Below, piece by piece: positions 54,081 to 64,000 of a DNA stretch of 64,000 nucleotides (its first letter is position 1; each line of letters begins with the position of its first letter). The DNA lies in contig JAHRBS010000009.1 in assembly GCA_024305745.1 (NCBI GenBank), forward strand, positions 1,550,001 through 1,614,000, in the 5' to 3' direction. This stretch comes from Polyporus tsugae. Lineage: Eukaryota > Basidiomycota > Agaricomycetes > Polyporales > Polyporaceae. The position numbers and the translations under genes are program-made. The notes under the pieces were generated by a model. That model ran no database searches. It worked only from the letters and a program-made list of their open reading frames with translations, and had not been told where the DNA came from.

Positions 54081-55641
54081 ATGTTGTCTCTGCAGGCAGC
54101 CGGTATTTTTTCGACGACGATCGAGGCTATTCTCTACGGTGAGCCCCGTCATTCTGCGCTGCGTCAGTAGGAAGAGAAGCACGAGACTAAATTTCGTTTG
54201 ATTCACAGGATACGCCGTCTTCATGTTCACGCTTGCGATGTGGATCATGCTTCGCGATAGGAAAAGGCGTCATGTCAACTACTACATGGTCTTCGCCGGG
54301 TGCACCCTGTTGACGCTGGCAACCGCGGTACGACATCATTATGTCGACTTCCACTACGCAGGACGACTAATAGCTTGAATAACAGGAAATGGCCGTCAAC
54401 ATTGCTAGAGTATATCAAGGCTTTTTGTCGAAAGGCCCCGACATCGCCGGAGGTCCTGAAGCTTACTTCGCCGATGTATCGGAGCCCACATTCGTTATAA
54501 AGAGCTGCTTATACAACGCCCAAACACTCGTTCTAGACGCGGTAGTGGTACGTGGTTCCTCTGAGGTATCATCACCCTATGCTGAGTCAACGCTTCTACT
54601 AGATATACCGCACATACGTAGTGTGGCAAAATATTCTAGTATGCATCCTGCCTATATTAGGGTGGTGCGGACTCTTGGGTATGCACTCCCGCTTCGTCCC
54701 GCCGCCGCTAATGTGTCTCACTGGCCGCGTTTAGCTGGCTCCATTGGATTGAACATTGCGATTGCGACGGCCTCTTCCCACAAAGGAGATGTATTCGCCG
54801 CGCAGACCGGCCAATGGATTACTTCTGTCTACGCCTTGAGTCTCGCGACAAATCTATCATCAACAAGTGCGTGCCGTGTCCTTGGCTTATACCTGACATT
54901 CACACTGACGCGGCGCCCTTACAGCGCTACTGGCGTTCAAGATATGGAACGTAGCCCGCAAGTCCGCGCAGTACCGCTCAAGCAGCATCTTCACGCCCGT
55001 GCTCCGGGTCATCATCGAGAGCGGCGCGGTGTACTCGATGACGATCACCGCCGCGCTCATCTCGTTCGTCGTCCAGTCGAACGGCGTGTACGTCGTGCTC
55101 GATATGGTAAGCCCCGCCTCCGACTGTGCGATCATTGCTTCCCGCTCAACACGCTTTCCCTCGCCCTGCCAACCCCGCTCTCGCTTGTCGTCTGTCCCCC
55201 GCCTCGCCCCCGACCTACCCCGGCGGCCGGGCCTCGCAGATCTCCCCCATCATCTCGATCGTATTCAACATGCTCATCATCCGCATCGGCCTCGCCAACG
55301 ACCGCAGCCTAGGGACGAGCGGCACAACCAACGGTGTCGCCTCGGGCCAGTGGTGCGCCGCGGTGTCGGACCGCAGCGCCAACCCCGCAGTGCGACGGCG
55401 GCCGGACGGGACGTTCGAGATGAGGGATCTCAAGGTCGAGATCACGCAGGTCGTCGAGAACGACGCCGAATACGAGCGCGAGCTGGCCGCGAGCGACGCA
55501 GACATGAAGGGCGCGCCTATGTCGCTCACGCGCGCAGACCTCGAGGCCGAGCCGCTGGACTCGGAGGTGGGCGAGGACGAGTCGTCCAGGGGGTCGTTTG
55601 GACCGGCGGGAAAGGCCGTGGACCGGAGCTTCGCCGTCTGA
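54081..55641 (+). CDS. Basidiomycete multi-membrane protein (7-TM type), copy B
   Basis: Seven exons (54081-54138, 54209-54327, 54386-54547, 54603-54678, 54735-54866, 54925-55106, 55240-55641) give 376 aa. Hydrophobic segments appear in order: AVFMFTLAMWIML, YYMVFAGCTLLTLATA, a segment near LYNAQTLVLDAVVIYRTYVVW, ILVCILPILGWCGLL, SVYALSLATNL, VYSMTITAALISFVV and SPIISIVFNMLIIRIG. The extracellular-looking loop after the second helix carries GGPEAYFADV. The last 100 residues are hydrophilic and acidic, a cytoplasmic tail. I have seen this family only as uncharacterised basidiomycete proteins; a receptor-like role is inference. It is a tandem duplicate of 56695-58156 with identical exon lengths for exons 1-4, and a decayed relative lies at 35.6-36.7 kb. 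Confidence 0.82.
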
Positions 55642-56694
55642 GAGGCGATATTTACCACATACCGTGAGGGTCGCGCTCTCCTGAGATGGCGGAACTCTGA
55701 CCCTTCCGTGCACTCCAGGGCACTTTACTGTTCTGATTTTAATTTTGGCCTGGGCCTCTGTCGTATTTGCACGGACTTTGATCAAACTGCAATTATAGGT
55801 TCTATTCGGTTCTCACCTGCACAGGGGCGGACGCCGTTGCGTGTCCGCGCGCGGCATGGATGGGGCTCGTGCCTTGAGCTCTCCCCCAACCGGCATCCCG
55901 AATTTGGTTTGTCCCGCTTTCGTCAAAAGCCCGGTCCGCCGGAAGCATTAGAAGACAATCGAGCATTGTACCCGCCTCAATGCAACGCATTTTGTCTTCC
56001 ATGCCAGAGACCATGTTCGTCCAAGTGTCACGCTTACATGACGAACTATGGGACAGACTAAAAACGTTCTGGCGCTGTGCATTTAGGTACGTTGAACGCC
56101 CTGTACGTCTTCTGGAATATCATTGGCGCGCTTACACGTTCACCTAGTCAGCATCTTACGACATATCCGATGCAACATTCTTGGTCACACATCACATCAG
56201 CTGGTAAGTATATTGGCTACAGCTCTCAAACTGCAATAAGACGGCTTATCTGGATACTTCCTGAACCCAAGATGCGTAAATATGAACTTTCCTGTTGCTC
56301 ATTCCTGTACTCAGTTTCACAAACATGTTTCGGCAGTCATTGTGGTTCGTGCGCCAGCAACTGTCAACCCAACGTTGCCGTGGTGGTAAGCGAAGGAAGC
56401 CAAGTGTACGGCATCGCAACGCACTCGGGGCGGCAAATCACGCGCGCACTCACAGCCCAGGGGCCCTTGAATACACTTTAAACGTACCTTACGCAAAAAA
56501 GAGAGGCTTCGGTGGGGATTTACCGTTTAACCAGAGAGCATCAGATTCCATCCACGACTATCCCGACGACGTCATCGGGCCCCGAGCATGCGGCTGAGCA
56601 TGTATATAGGCGTCGCGCGCAGGTCGGGAGGCGCACGTAACCTCTTCCCGACTCTTCTCTGAGCCCCGGGTTCCATTTCTCGCTACCGGGCGCG
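55642..56694. other. Intergenic between tandem membrane-protein genes
   Basis: About 1 kb. No gene seen. A short CATGTATATAGG motif at 56597-56608 lies about 95 nt upstream of gene C and could be its TATA element. Confidence 0.4.
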
Positions 56695-58156
56695 ATGCTG
56701 ACCTTGAGCGAGGCTGCGATCTTCTCGACATCGCTCGAAGCGATTTTTTATGGTCAGCATTTTCTCTTTCAGTCATCCTTCAGCTAGATACCTGACTGTG
56801 ATCCTTCTCTCTAGGATTTTCTGTCTTCATGTTCATACTCACTACGAAGACGCTCTTCCGGGGTTACGGGCAACGGCGATTGAATTACGGCATGATCATT
56901 GCTGCTTTGGCGCTGCTTCTCTTATCCACAGCGGTACGTAAGTTACTCGGGAGTGGACGTCGTCTGTCGTGTTCGTTGAGTCAGAGGGTCCTTCGAGTCA
57001 ATTATTGGCCACTCACATAGACGTATGTTAGGAGATGGCCGTCAACATTGCACGCCTTTACCGAGGTTTCATCTCAATAGGTCCGAAACTGGCGGGTGGT
57101 CCAGAACAATACTTCGCTTTTACCCCAGACGCGACGTTTCTCACCAAGAGCTGCCTGTATAACGCTCAGACTGTCATTCTCGACGCCGTGGTGGTAAGTC
57201 TGATTGGTATCCATCTTCTTCCCACGTCTTGCTAACGGGTAATGGCAGATCTATCGAGCATGGGTCGTCTGGCAGAATCTCCGGGCGATCGTGATCCCAG
57301 TTGTCGGCTGGTGTGGCCTCATTGGTGTGTACTCTATCCCTATACGCGTCTGCACTATGTGATCGACACGCTATACAAGCAACGTGTTTTGGCCTCAACA
57401 TCTCATTCGCGAGACAATTGACCGATATCGAGTCTCAAGACTTACTTGGCATCCCGACCGGCCACTGGGTCGCTGCATCCTACTTGCTGACCTTGTTCAC
57501 AAACCTTATGACGACACGTACGTGATCTACTATTAATTTCTGTAACCTGTCGACACTGACCACCGCCAAGTCATAATTGCATATCGGATCTGGACGGTCG
57601 TGCGTCGGTCCACAGATTACTACTCGCGGCAGAACAGCTTGACGCCAGTTCTTTGCGTCATTGTCGAGAGCGGCGCGATATACTCGGTCGCCATCTCCGC
57701 TGCTCTCATCACCTTTGCGGCCAAGTCGAACTACGTTTACGTGATTCTCGACCTCGTACGTCTCGAGTGATTTTGGCCAGTGATCCCACACAGCTATTCA
57801 CGTCTCATTCTACTACGCAGCTGTCCCCCATCATCTCCATCGTATTCAGCATGATCATCGTGCGAGTGGGTCTATCCAAAGAAGAGGACAGCATGGCCCC
57901 CACCGTCGGTTTATCTCACAACACTACCATCAGCTGGGCTGTCCCGATTCACCAACGCCGACATGGTAGTCAGGGTAGGAGTGGGGGTATTATGGTAGAG
58001 GTCACCGAGACCGTGCATACCGAAACCGACGCATCGCTGGAGTCCGATCTGAAACCGCCAGGTTTGGCATTGCGGTCCTCGCCAGCATGCTCTACACCAG
58101 ACACGTTCCACTGTCGGGATGCCCATTGTATGGAAAGCCATGTTCGATCTATATAG
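56695..58156 (+). CDS. Basidiomycete multi-membrane protein (7-TM type), copy C
   Basis: Seven exons (56695-56752, 56815-56933, 57032-57193, 57249-57324, 57380-57517, 57571-57755, 57821-58156) give 357 aa. It begins MLTLSEAAIFSTSLEAIFYG and follows copy B segment by segment: FSVFMFILTTKTLF, MIIAALALLLLSTA, EMAVNIARLYRGFI, GGPEQYF, LYNAQTVILDAVV, IYRAWVVWQNLRAIVIPVVGW, SYLLTLFTNL, SGAIYSVAISAALITF and SPIISIVFSMIIVRVG. Exons 1-4 have exactly the lengths of copy B. The hydrophilic tail differs completely, ending in a Cys/His-containing stretch (CSTPDTFHCRDAHC). No inactivating change seen. Convergent with F-box copy 2. Confidence 0.82.
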
Positions 58157-58543
58157 AGCATCACACCCCCGCGGTTGCCCTTTCCACGTCGACTCGGACG
58201 TCTAAAAGGCTCTATCTATAGATTGTAGTCATACTCACGCTCCTGTACCGGTCATCGCACCGATTACTCTGTGCTCACACGTTCTTTACCTTCCTTGCCG
58301 GCCTGAGGCATCCAGGTCCGACATCCTGACTAAGAGGTCGGCCGCCTCAGTCCGAACCTCTTGCTTTGTAACAGGACGTCGTTCATGATTCCATCCTGAA
58401 AAGTACCGTACATTACATTCACAAAGACTAACTATGATTTGTCAAGACATCGAGGGCTAAGAAAGCAACGAGAGCAAGAAACGCAGCAGGGAAAACATAT
58501 CGAGCGTAACTTTCACACCATGCCGTAGACAGAAACAACACCA
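58157..58543. other. Intergenic between convergent genes, nothing supported
   Basis: 3' flanks of membrane-protein gene C (+) and F-box copy 2 (-). Confidence 0.4.
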
Positions 58544-61301
58544 TCAGTACACCTTTTCCAGCGCGGACACCTCCAAAAACACGACGTTCTTCTCCTCGAA
58601 GCGCTTGCCATGCCTATGACGAAGTCACAGTCATCCAGTCGGCGACGATCAGCGCGCGTCTCTTCCCGTTACAAATAATGATGATGCCACTTACTTGGCC
58701 TGCATATGATACAGAATCGCATCTGCGCGCTCCGGTAGGAAGAGCGTAGAATCCTTCTTGTCGTCGGGGGTAAGTGAGTCGCAGAGGCTGCACACCGGTC
58801 GCGACATCTCCGGGCACTGGCTCAGGAGTGCGTTGATGCGTGCGCGAGTGTACGGGTCGGCATGGACGCGCTTCGCGGCTTGAGACGCACCTGCGCCTTT
58901 GGGAAGGCACTTCATGCAGGACGCGAGTTCGTGGTCGTCGATCCACGTCGGGGCCTCCTCCCCTGAACTCTGATGGCTTAAAGGTCATGGAGATGAGAAG
59001 GGAGGAGTAACCGAGCGGAGAGCAATAGCCAGCACATACCATGGGAGGGTCAGAGTTCGACGGGCACTGTCGTTCAGGTGGGAAGAGACGTGCTTCACCT
59101 ACAGCTCATTTGTCAGACAAATGTCCTCCCGACAACACGACGGTCGACGCAGCTACTCACCAGCCCCGCCCAGTTCAGGCCTTCATCTGGAGTCGCCATC
59201 CTCGGGTCCCCACATGCGCAAAACACTCGCCCTTCCTTGATCAGCTCGTCCAGACGCGTCTTGTTCCTGTCCTTCTTGCCGAGACCTTGCTCAACCAGCG
59301 CCGCGAGGACTGTCTCCGCAACCTCGATGCCCGCTTCCCACACCTGGGCCTTGAACACTAGCCTCCGCCTATAAAAACCGGTATCGTTCACCACGGTCCA
59401 GGCGGACTCGTCGGGGTGCTCCTCGCGCCAATGGACGTTGATCTCCGGCCACGCGTAGGGGTAGTCGTCACATGCCGCGCACTGGAAGAGCGCCGTCGGA
59501 TGGCGGACAGCGTTCTGTGGGTCTTTCAGCCGGCCGATCCTTCCCTTCCCCTTCAAGTTGCCTGCGCCCTTCCTCCCTCGATCTTGCTTACCCTCACTAT
59601 CCCTACCATGGTTCTCCGCGCGGGCCGACGCAGCGCGCTCGAGAGTCCCCGCTAGGGAGCACATGACGTCGCGCGGGTGTTCCCTCAAACACTCGACCAC
59701 GCGCTCAAGCACCGACTCGGCCATGCCGGCGTCGACGTCGAGCAGCGCGTGCGCATCGTCCTTGAGCACCAGGTCGTCCCACAGCCGCGCGCCGTCGTGC
59801 GCGTTCGGGAGCTCGTCGTGGTCAAGGACCCCGCTGTCGTAGTGCTCCTCGAGAAGGTACGTGTACCAGTCCGCCATCTCGGCATAGCGGCCCCGGATGC
59901 GCACGACGCACGCGTCCTTCTCGCCCTGCACAAGCACGCAGATCTCCCTGGCAATTTAGTTGTTGGGCTTCGGAAGACCGGAGGGTAATGTAGGACGAGA
60001 GGCTTCAGCTAAAAGGGGAATGAGTCAGAGGGAGGGTCGTCGACTCTTGGACTGTAGACGTACATTCGACAGCCTCGCGGGCGAGGTAATCGACGAACAC
60101 GGGGTCAGAGGGGGGTTCATCCCAACCGCGACCGCGAAGCTGGATGTTCGCCACTTCTCGGAACGCGCCCTTGAGGCTTGGTCGGGTTAGATATGCCCTG
60201 CTGCGATGGCGAATGTAAATGTATTTACCTAGGGAAGACGTCCAACGGGTACTCATCCTTAGATGGGATATAAAGATGACTGTTCCATGCAAGGATGAAG
60301 CTAGCATGCTGTGACGCGACATATCTTCTAGTCTGGGTTGGTATGGATCGGGAGACCGCTTACGGCCTGCCTCTTCATGACGTAATTCACACGCGCTCGG
60401 ACGAACGATTTGAGCTCTGTGATGTCTTCAGGTTCGGGGAGGGGCCAGAAGAGACGCAGCACCGTCTCGAGTTCGGGCTTGAAGTAGAAGTCTTGCATTA
60501 AGTGCGATAGTGGGTTTATCTTATGGAATGATCTGTGGGGATATAACTCGTTGTAGATAAGAGAGGGACTAAACGGCTTTGAGCACTCGCTGAATGAGTC
60601 CGCGGATGGGACAAGCATGAAGACGACCTGGCCAACTGCCTCGCGATACGGCTTCGGCAATGACAGGAGCAATTCGGTGCCTTCAACAACGCTAATAACG
60701 AGTCAAAGAAGGTCAATAGCCCACTCGCTTGCAAATGTTGTTGCACGTACTTCGTCTTGTAACAATGTTCACACATCCGAACCCTCAAGGCGTAGTCCAC
60801 CCAAAACGCATCATTTGCCCCACAAGCCTGTGAGCAACTGTTAGCTTAGATTCAGAGCTAGCCGACAGCACTACGAAGTATGAACCTACAAAACAATGAT
60901 GATCAAATACGAGGGCGACGTATAGTGGTTCGCACATGTCAGGGGGGGCATGGAGGAAGTTCGACAGCGTTGCCCAGTACGGTAGTCCAGATCGGGCGAC
61001 TGCTTCTCGACATCAACAGACACCGGAGTTGTTTCGAAGTTCGTGAGAGACGAAGAAGGTCTAACGGATACGAATGAGATGCAATCTAAGAAGACACAAG
61101 GATGAGAGATGTGTGCCACACGACAAAGATGGAGAACACCAACTTCGATGAAGACGTCAAGCGGTAAATTGGGAAACCTCTGTGCTGGAGCAAGCCAACC
61201 GGTGGGCGGAGCGGCTTGGGCGTTGCGCTGGAGCGGTATGTCTGAGCAATTGGATACAAGAGGCTTAAGGACTGGGCGCGGCTTGGTGGCGTCCAAGAAT
61301 T
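58544..61301 (-). pseudogene. F-box / C2H2 zinc-finger gene (copy 2) with a frameshift
   Basis: Minus-strand exons match copy 1 in order. 61301-61144 ends RFPNLPLDVFIE, the F-box start. The next exon reads LLRLSRTSKQLRCLLMSR and then hits a run of seven C (60942-60948 as G on +); the frame continues as MCEPLY...LVFDHHCF only if one C is ignored. Then come ACGANDAFWVDYALRVRMCEHCYK, NVVEGTELLLSLPK, NPLSHLMQDF to WPLPEPEDITEL, the large exon 59950-59150 with a Lys-rich linker and a CX2CX12HX4H zinc-finger pattern (FQCAACD...NVHWREEH), GRVFCACGDPRM, and RPVCSLCDSLTPDDKKDS. The last exon ends EKNVVFLEVSALEKVY with TGA 58544-58546. Apart from the homopolymer the gene looks intact, so a one-base sequencing error is a real alternative. 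The coding start is not identified. Confidence 0.65.
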
Positions 61302-62410
61302 CTAATATTTGTAGTTAGTCTGCGAATTAAAAGATAAACAGGGAGAATACGGGTCGTTCTAAGACCCGTAGTACGGTACATAAAGCACGGGAGGTATTAT
61401 TTGGCCCGAGGCCCAAGGGTGCAGATAGTGGTGTAATTGGACACCCGATCCTCGGTATGCCTGTCCTAAGCACACACGTACCCGCGCATATACCTACCTC
61501 TGGAGTTCGAGTACGTATCTGTGCGGGTACAGGTAGGACAAAATGGCCACGGGTACTTACATGTACCCGTAGGACTCTGGGCAGCGCAGAAGTAGGTCCT
61601 ACTCACCTGTTCGAACGTCTTGGACCTTCCTACGCAGAGGCGGGGCCTGAGGTTCATCGTACTCTTCGCCAAGGCTTCCCAGCCTTCGTGCGGCGCGGTT
61701 CGTCACGGTAGTTCAAGCACATGTTCAGCTCCGAATCCAGCAGCCATGCCATTCGCGAGATATTACTTACCGGTCCAATCTTTCGTCTACCCGCTCCGGG
61801 GACATCTGTTTCTGAAGCAAGTAGTCGTACATTCGCCGACTCCGTGGCTGCGAGTAGTGTGGAAGTCGGTTGAGTCCACCGTGCCAGCGCAAGGCTCGGA
61901 CTCGGATCGCGACGCGTCGCCGGGCGTCAGTCGCGCCACTTCAGGGCAGGTTGATTCGCGCTTACAGTGCAAGTATTTCGAACCAGTAACACCTCTAGTT
62001 CATAGTTGAGAGCGATGATATAGTCCATCGTAAACAAAGGGAGAAACTGACGAATACAATCAGATGACGGGTTATCGTGCCATATGAAGCGCAGAAAAGG
62101 GGCGAGGAGGCGTATGTAGTGATACACAATAGCTGGTCAGATGGGTTGAGGTTCTAGCTAGAAGGTCCAATGGATAATAGCGACTAATCATACAAGGAGT
62201 CATGAAAGACAGTGGGGGTATGTATGGGTATAGTACCGAGACCATTCACAGCGCGAGGACGCTCGTGCGGCATGTCCAAAAATCTATGCGACAAAGTGGG
62301 GTATATCGAAGAGTATGCAATCCGACCTGAACCAGCGTCAGGACCAACCGCCTCTCGAACAACGCGAGGTGACTCGCATTGTCGCACGTCCGGCGCAGAC
62401 CGGAAGGCGT
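61302..62410. other. Intergenic, partly duplicated; hairpin-rich
   Basis: No gene seen. A minus-strand block near 61.9 kb (CPEVARLT) matches 34.08 kb on + and belongs to the inverted duplication. GGGTAC-containing inverted repeats at 61348-61570 are listed separately. Confidence 0.4.
61348..61570. repeat. Cluster of three inverted repeats built on GGGTC/GGGTAC
   Basis: Stems: TACGGGTC (61348-61355) with GACCCGTA (61363-61370); GTACCCGCGCATATAC (61478-61493) with GTATCTGTGCGGGTAC (61515-61530, two mismatches); ACGGGTAC (61549-61556) with GTACCCGT (61563-61570). Confidence 0.5.
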
Positions 62411-62734
62411 TCAGCTCAGCCAATCCATCTCGAGGATGAGACTGGTCGCCGGCGCGGTGTCTTGCGCAGTGGCCGCGGTGGATGCGGAAACGTAGGGGAG
62501 CCCGCTGGGGCCTGTGATCAAAGCGGTAAGTGGCCAGTCGCTAGTGAGAATAGTTGTATGCGAACCGAAAGTGAAGGCGAGCGTAGGAGGGACATCGCTG
62601 GATGCTGTCGATGTCGATGTCGACGCGGATACCGACTCGACGGTTGTGGGCGCAGCGCCCGGCAGGACTGGAACCGCCATCGACGCACTCGCAAGGGCGA
62701 GGGAAACGAAGAGGACGGCAGCGACGGGAGTCAT
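62411..62734 (-). CDS. Small secreted protein, LEMDWLS family, member 2
   Basis: Exons 62734-62566 and 62511-62411 encode 89 aa. The signal peptide is MTPVAAVLFVSLALASASMA. The mature part is Ser/Thr-rich, with AFTF-G-PSGLPYV across the phase-1 intron (54 nt, GTTCGC donor) and ILEMDWLS before TGA. It is the closest relative of member 1 (33394-33706): exon 1 has exactly the same length and the promoters share the TATAAGAGATG motif. An in-frame ATG farther upstream falls in what is 5' UTR in member 1, so I place the start at 62734. Confidence 0.85.
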   Translation of the reverse strand: MTPVAAVLFVSLALASASMAVPVLPGAAPTTVESVSASTSTSTASSDVPPTLAFTFGSHTTILTSDWPLTALITGPSGLPYVSASTAATAQDTAPATSLILEMDWLS

Positions 62735-64000
62735 GTGTGCTAGTGGGTTGCTAGTGTGCTGTTGACTTGGGAGGGTTGTGAAGGTTGAGAAATTGGAGAT
62801 GGGGAGATGACGAGCCGTGGAGTGGAACCTGCGCATCTCTTATACCTCGCATTCCTGGAGGACGATGGAATCCGATACAGCACCAGAACGTTTACCTGAC
62901 TCAACCAAGAGGGAGAAACGAGTCAGGGAACGTGGCGTGCACGTAACCCAGCTACAGGCACAGCGCATATTGCGAGGGAGTCGCAGAGCCTCATGGTTCC
63001 TGGATCTCGAACACGCATACGCATACTCGATATGGAAGAATGGTCGGTCGCGCAGTTGCACCGCAGTGCCAGCGACGAGGCGAATGCTCGAATGTCGAGA
63101 AAGAGAAAACATAATGAATAACGGCCGATGTCTGTGCAGGCGGGCGCCACGGACACTGCCAGCGGTGTCTGGAGTGATGACATGGAGTGCTGCGACGCGA
63201 AGCGTCAAAGCTGCCTGATATAGACGACGCACGCACCGCCTGAACAGTCAAACTTAAAGTTCGCGACTCTCCAGAGCGTCGCAACCTCAGATGGCACACG
63301 TCTGAAGGAAACACATCAGGTTCAAGGACCGTGCGCCAGAAACGCTGGTTGCACGGGCCTGGACACAGGTCCAAGTGCACCGGGAAGGTGACGGTGAACG
63401 TCGTACACCGGAGACCAAGGCAAGTCATAGCAGTGGTCCGCTGACAGGGACGGGAGAGCCTGTTGACTCGAGTCTCGCCACCTGCGCCAAGGATGCCGAG
63501 GCGAGAACCGGGCTCAACCCGCGCGTATGGAGTCATCCTGTATTCAAGATTGCACCGCTGCGACCACCACGACGAACACCGCGGAGGCGAAGCGACGCGA
63601 CAGAGGCAATAGCCCCAAAAGACCATTGATTTGCAGGTACACAGCTCAAGGAGCATCACAGACGGGTTTCTGACAAGTAATGACGCACCATGTCGGCCAG
63701 AAACATCAAAGGAACCTGGGACGGTGATGCCACCAGGGATTGCACCTCCATCCCGTCGAGGCAATGATAGCATTGCCTGCCGGCGGGTTATGCATTGCAT
63801 CATAATGATATCGTATAGCTTTGGCTGGTTGACATGATCCAGAGCGTGTTGCGATCCACCTACGAAGTGCCGCGAGTTAGTTGATGGACGTAGGAAGTAA
63901 GGTACTGAGCTGGTGCGAGTTCCTGGAAGCATCTCAGGGATAGAAGTCCCAAATAGAGTGCAATGATGTCAATCGAAGGGCTGCTGCTATAAGCGTTGTA
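62735..64000 (-). other. Promoter and inverted copy of the 32.2-33.3 kb flank
   Basis: The TATAAG box is at 62839-62844 on the minus strand, about 105 nt before the ATG. Beyond it, to about 63.93 kb, the sequence matches the reverse complement of 32.2-33.3 kb. A 313-codon frame (63932-62991) exists, but it keeps the frame of the other copy only in its first third, so it is probably not coding. Confidence 0.5.
62839..62844 (-). promoter_or_regulatory. TATA box of small secreted protein 2
   Basis: TATAAG on the minus strand followed by AGATGCGCAGGTTCC, the same block seen in front of member 1. Confidence 0.65.

Noticed and set aside
62735..62836. Longer N-terminus for small secreted protein 2
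   Set aside because: An in-frame ATG upstream would add a non-signal leader. The corresponding sequence in member 1 is 5' UTR just after the TATA box.
62991..63932. 313-codon minus-strand ORF
   Set aside because: Same reasoning as for its counterpart at 32.2 kb. It is open only by composition, and no domain is recognisable.
1..64000. CRISPR arrays, operons, bacterial-type signals
   Set aside because: Spliced genes, TATA/CT-box promoters and a chromovirus show a fungal genome. No regularly spaced repeats of CRISPR type were seen.

Overview
The window is genomic DNA of a filamentous basidiomycete, most likely a wood-decay agaricomycete (Polyporales-like). The signs are GC-rich coding exons split by many introns of about 50-65 nt, an AA9 lytic polysaccharide monooxygenase, a thaumatin-like secreted protein, an allantoate-type MFS permease, tandem multi-membrane-protein genes typical of basidiomycetes, many F-box genes, and a Ty3/Gypsy chromovirus. 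Species cannot be fixed from the sequence alone. Exon joins below were worked out by hand from splice sites and reading-frame phase.

Region 1 (1-21 kb) is mostly housekeeping or secreted-enzyme genes: the N-terminus of a Pro/Ser-rich protein leaving the left edge, an MFS anion permease, a nuclear coiled-coil orphan, a Ypp1/TTC7-type TPR protein, a thaumatin-like protein, a 704-residue disordered orphan, a protein-kinase relic, and an AA9 LPMO with a long histidine/serine-repeat tail.

Region 2 (21.8-36.8 kb) is accessory DNA. An F-box gene with a C-terminal C2H2 zinc finger is cut inside an exon by a 7,182-bp LTR retrotransposon (22701-29882; two 195-bp LTRs differing at one base; target duplication CTACT). 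The element carries an 11-nt primer site complementary to its own LTR, a Tf1/sushi-type self-priming signature. Downstream come a small secreted protein gene, a deleted F-box copy and a decayed membrane-protein gene.

Region 3 (37-50 kb) holds two F-box/leucine-rich genes on the + strand, two tandem NTF2-like genes, an alpha/beta hydrolase, and two more members of the small secreted protein family.

Region 4 (54-64 kb) repeats the order of 32-37 kb in inverted orientation: duplicated flank, small secreted protein, F-box gene, and membrane-protein genes facing the other way (here an intact tandem pair). The window thus contains an inverted segmental duplication whose copies have decayed differently.

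The most novel element I can support is the four-member family of tiny secreted proteins (55-89 aa). They have two exons, an intron at one conserved position and phase, and a conserved C-terminus of the form LE(M/V)(D/E)WLS. Every member lies close to an F-box gene.
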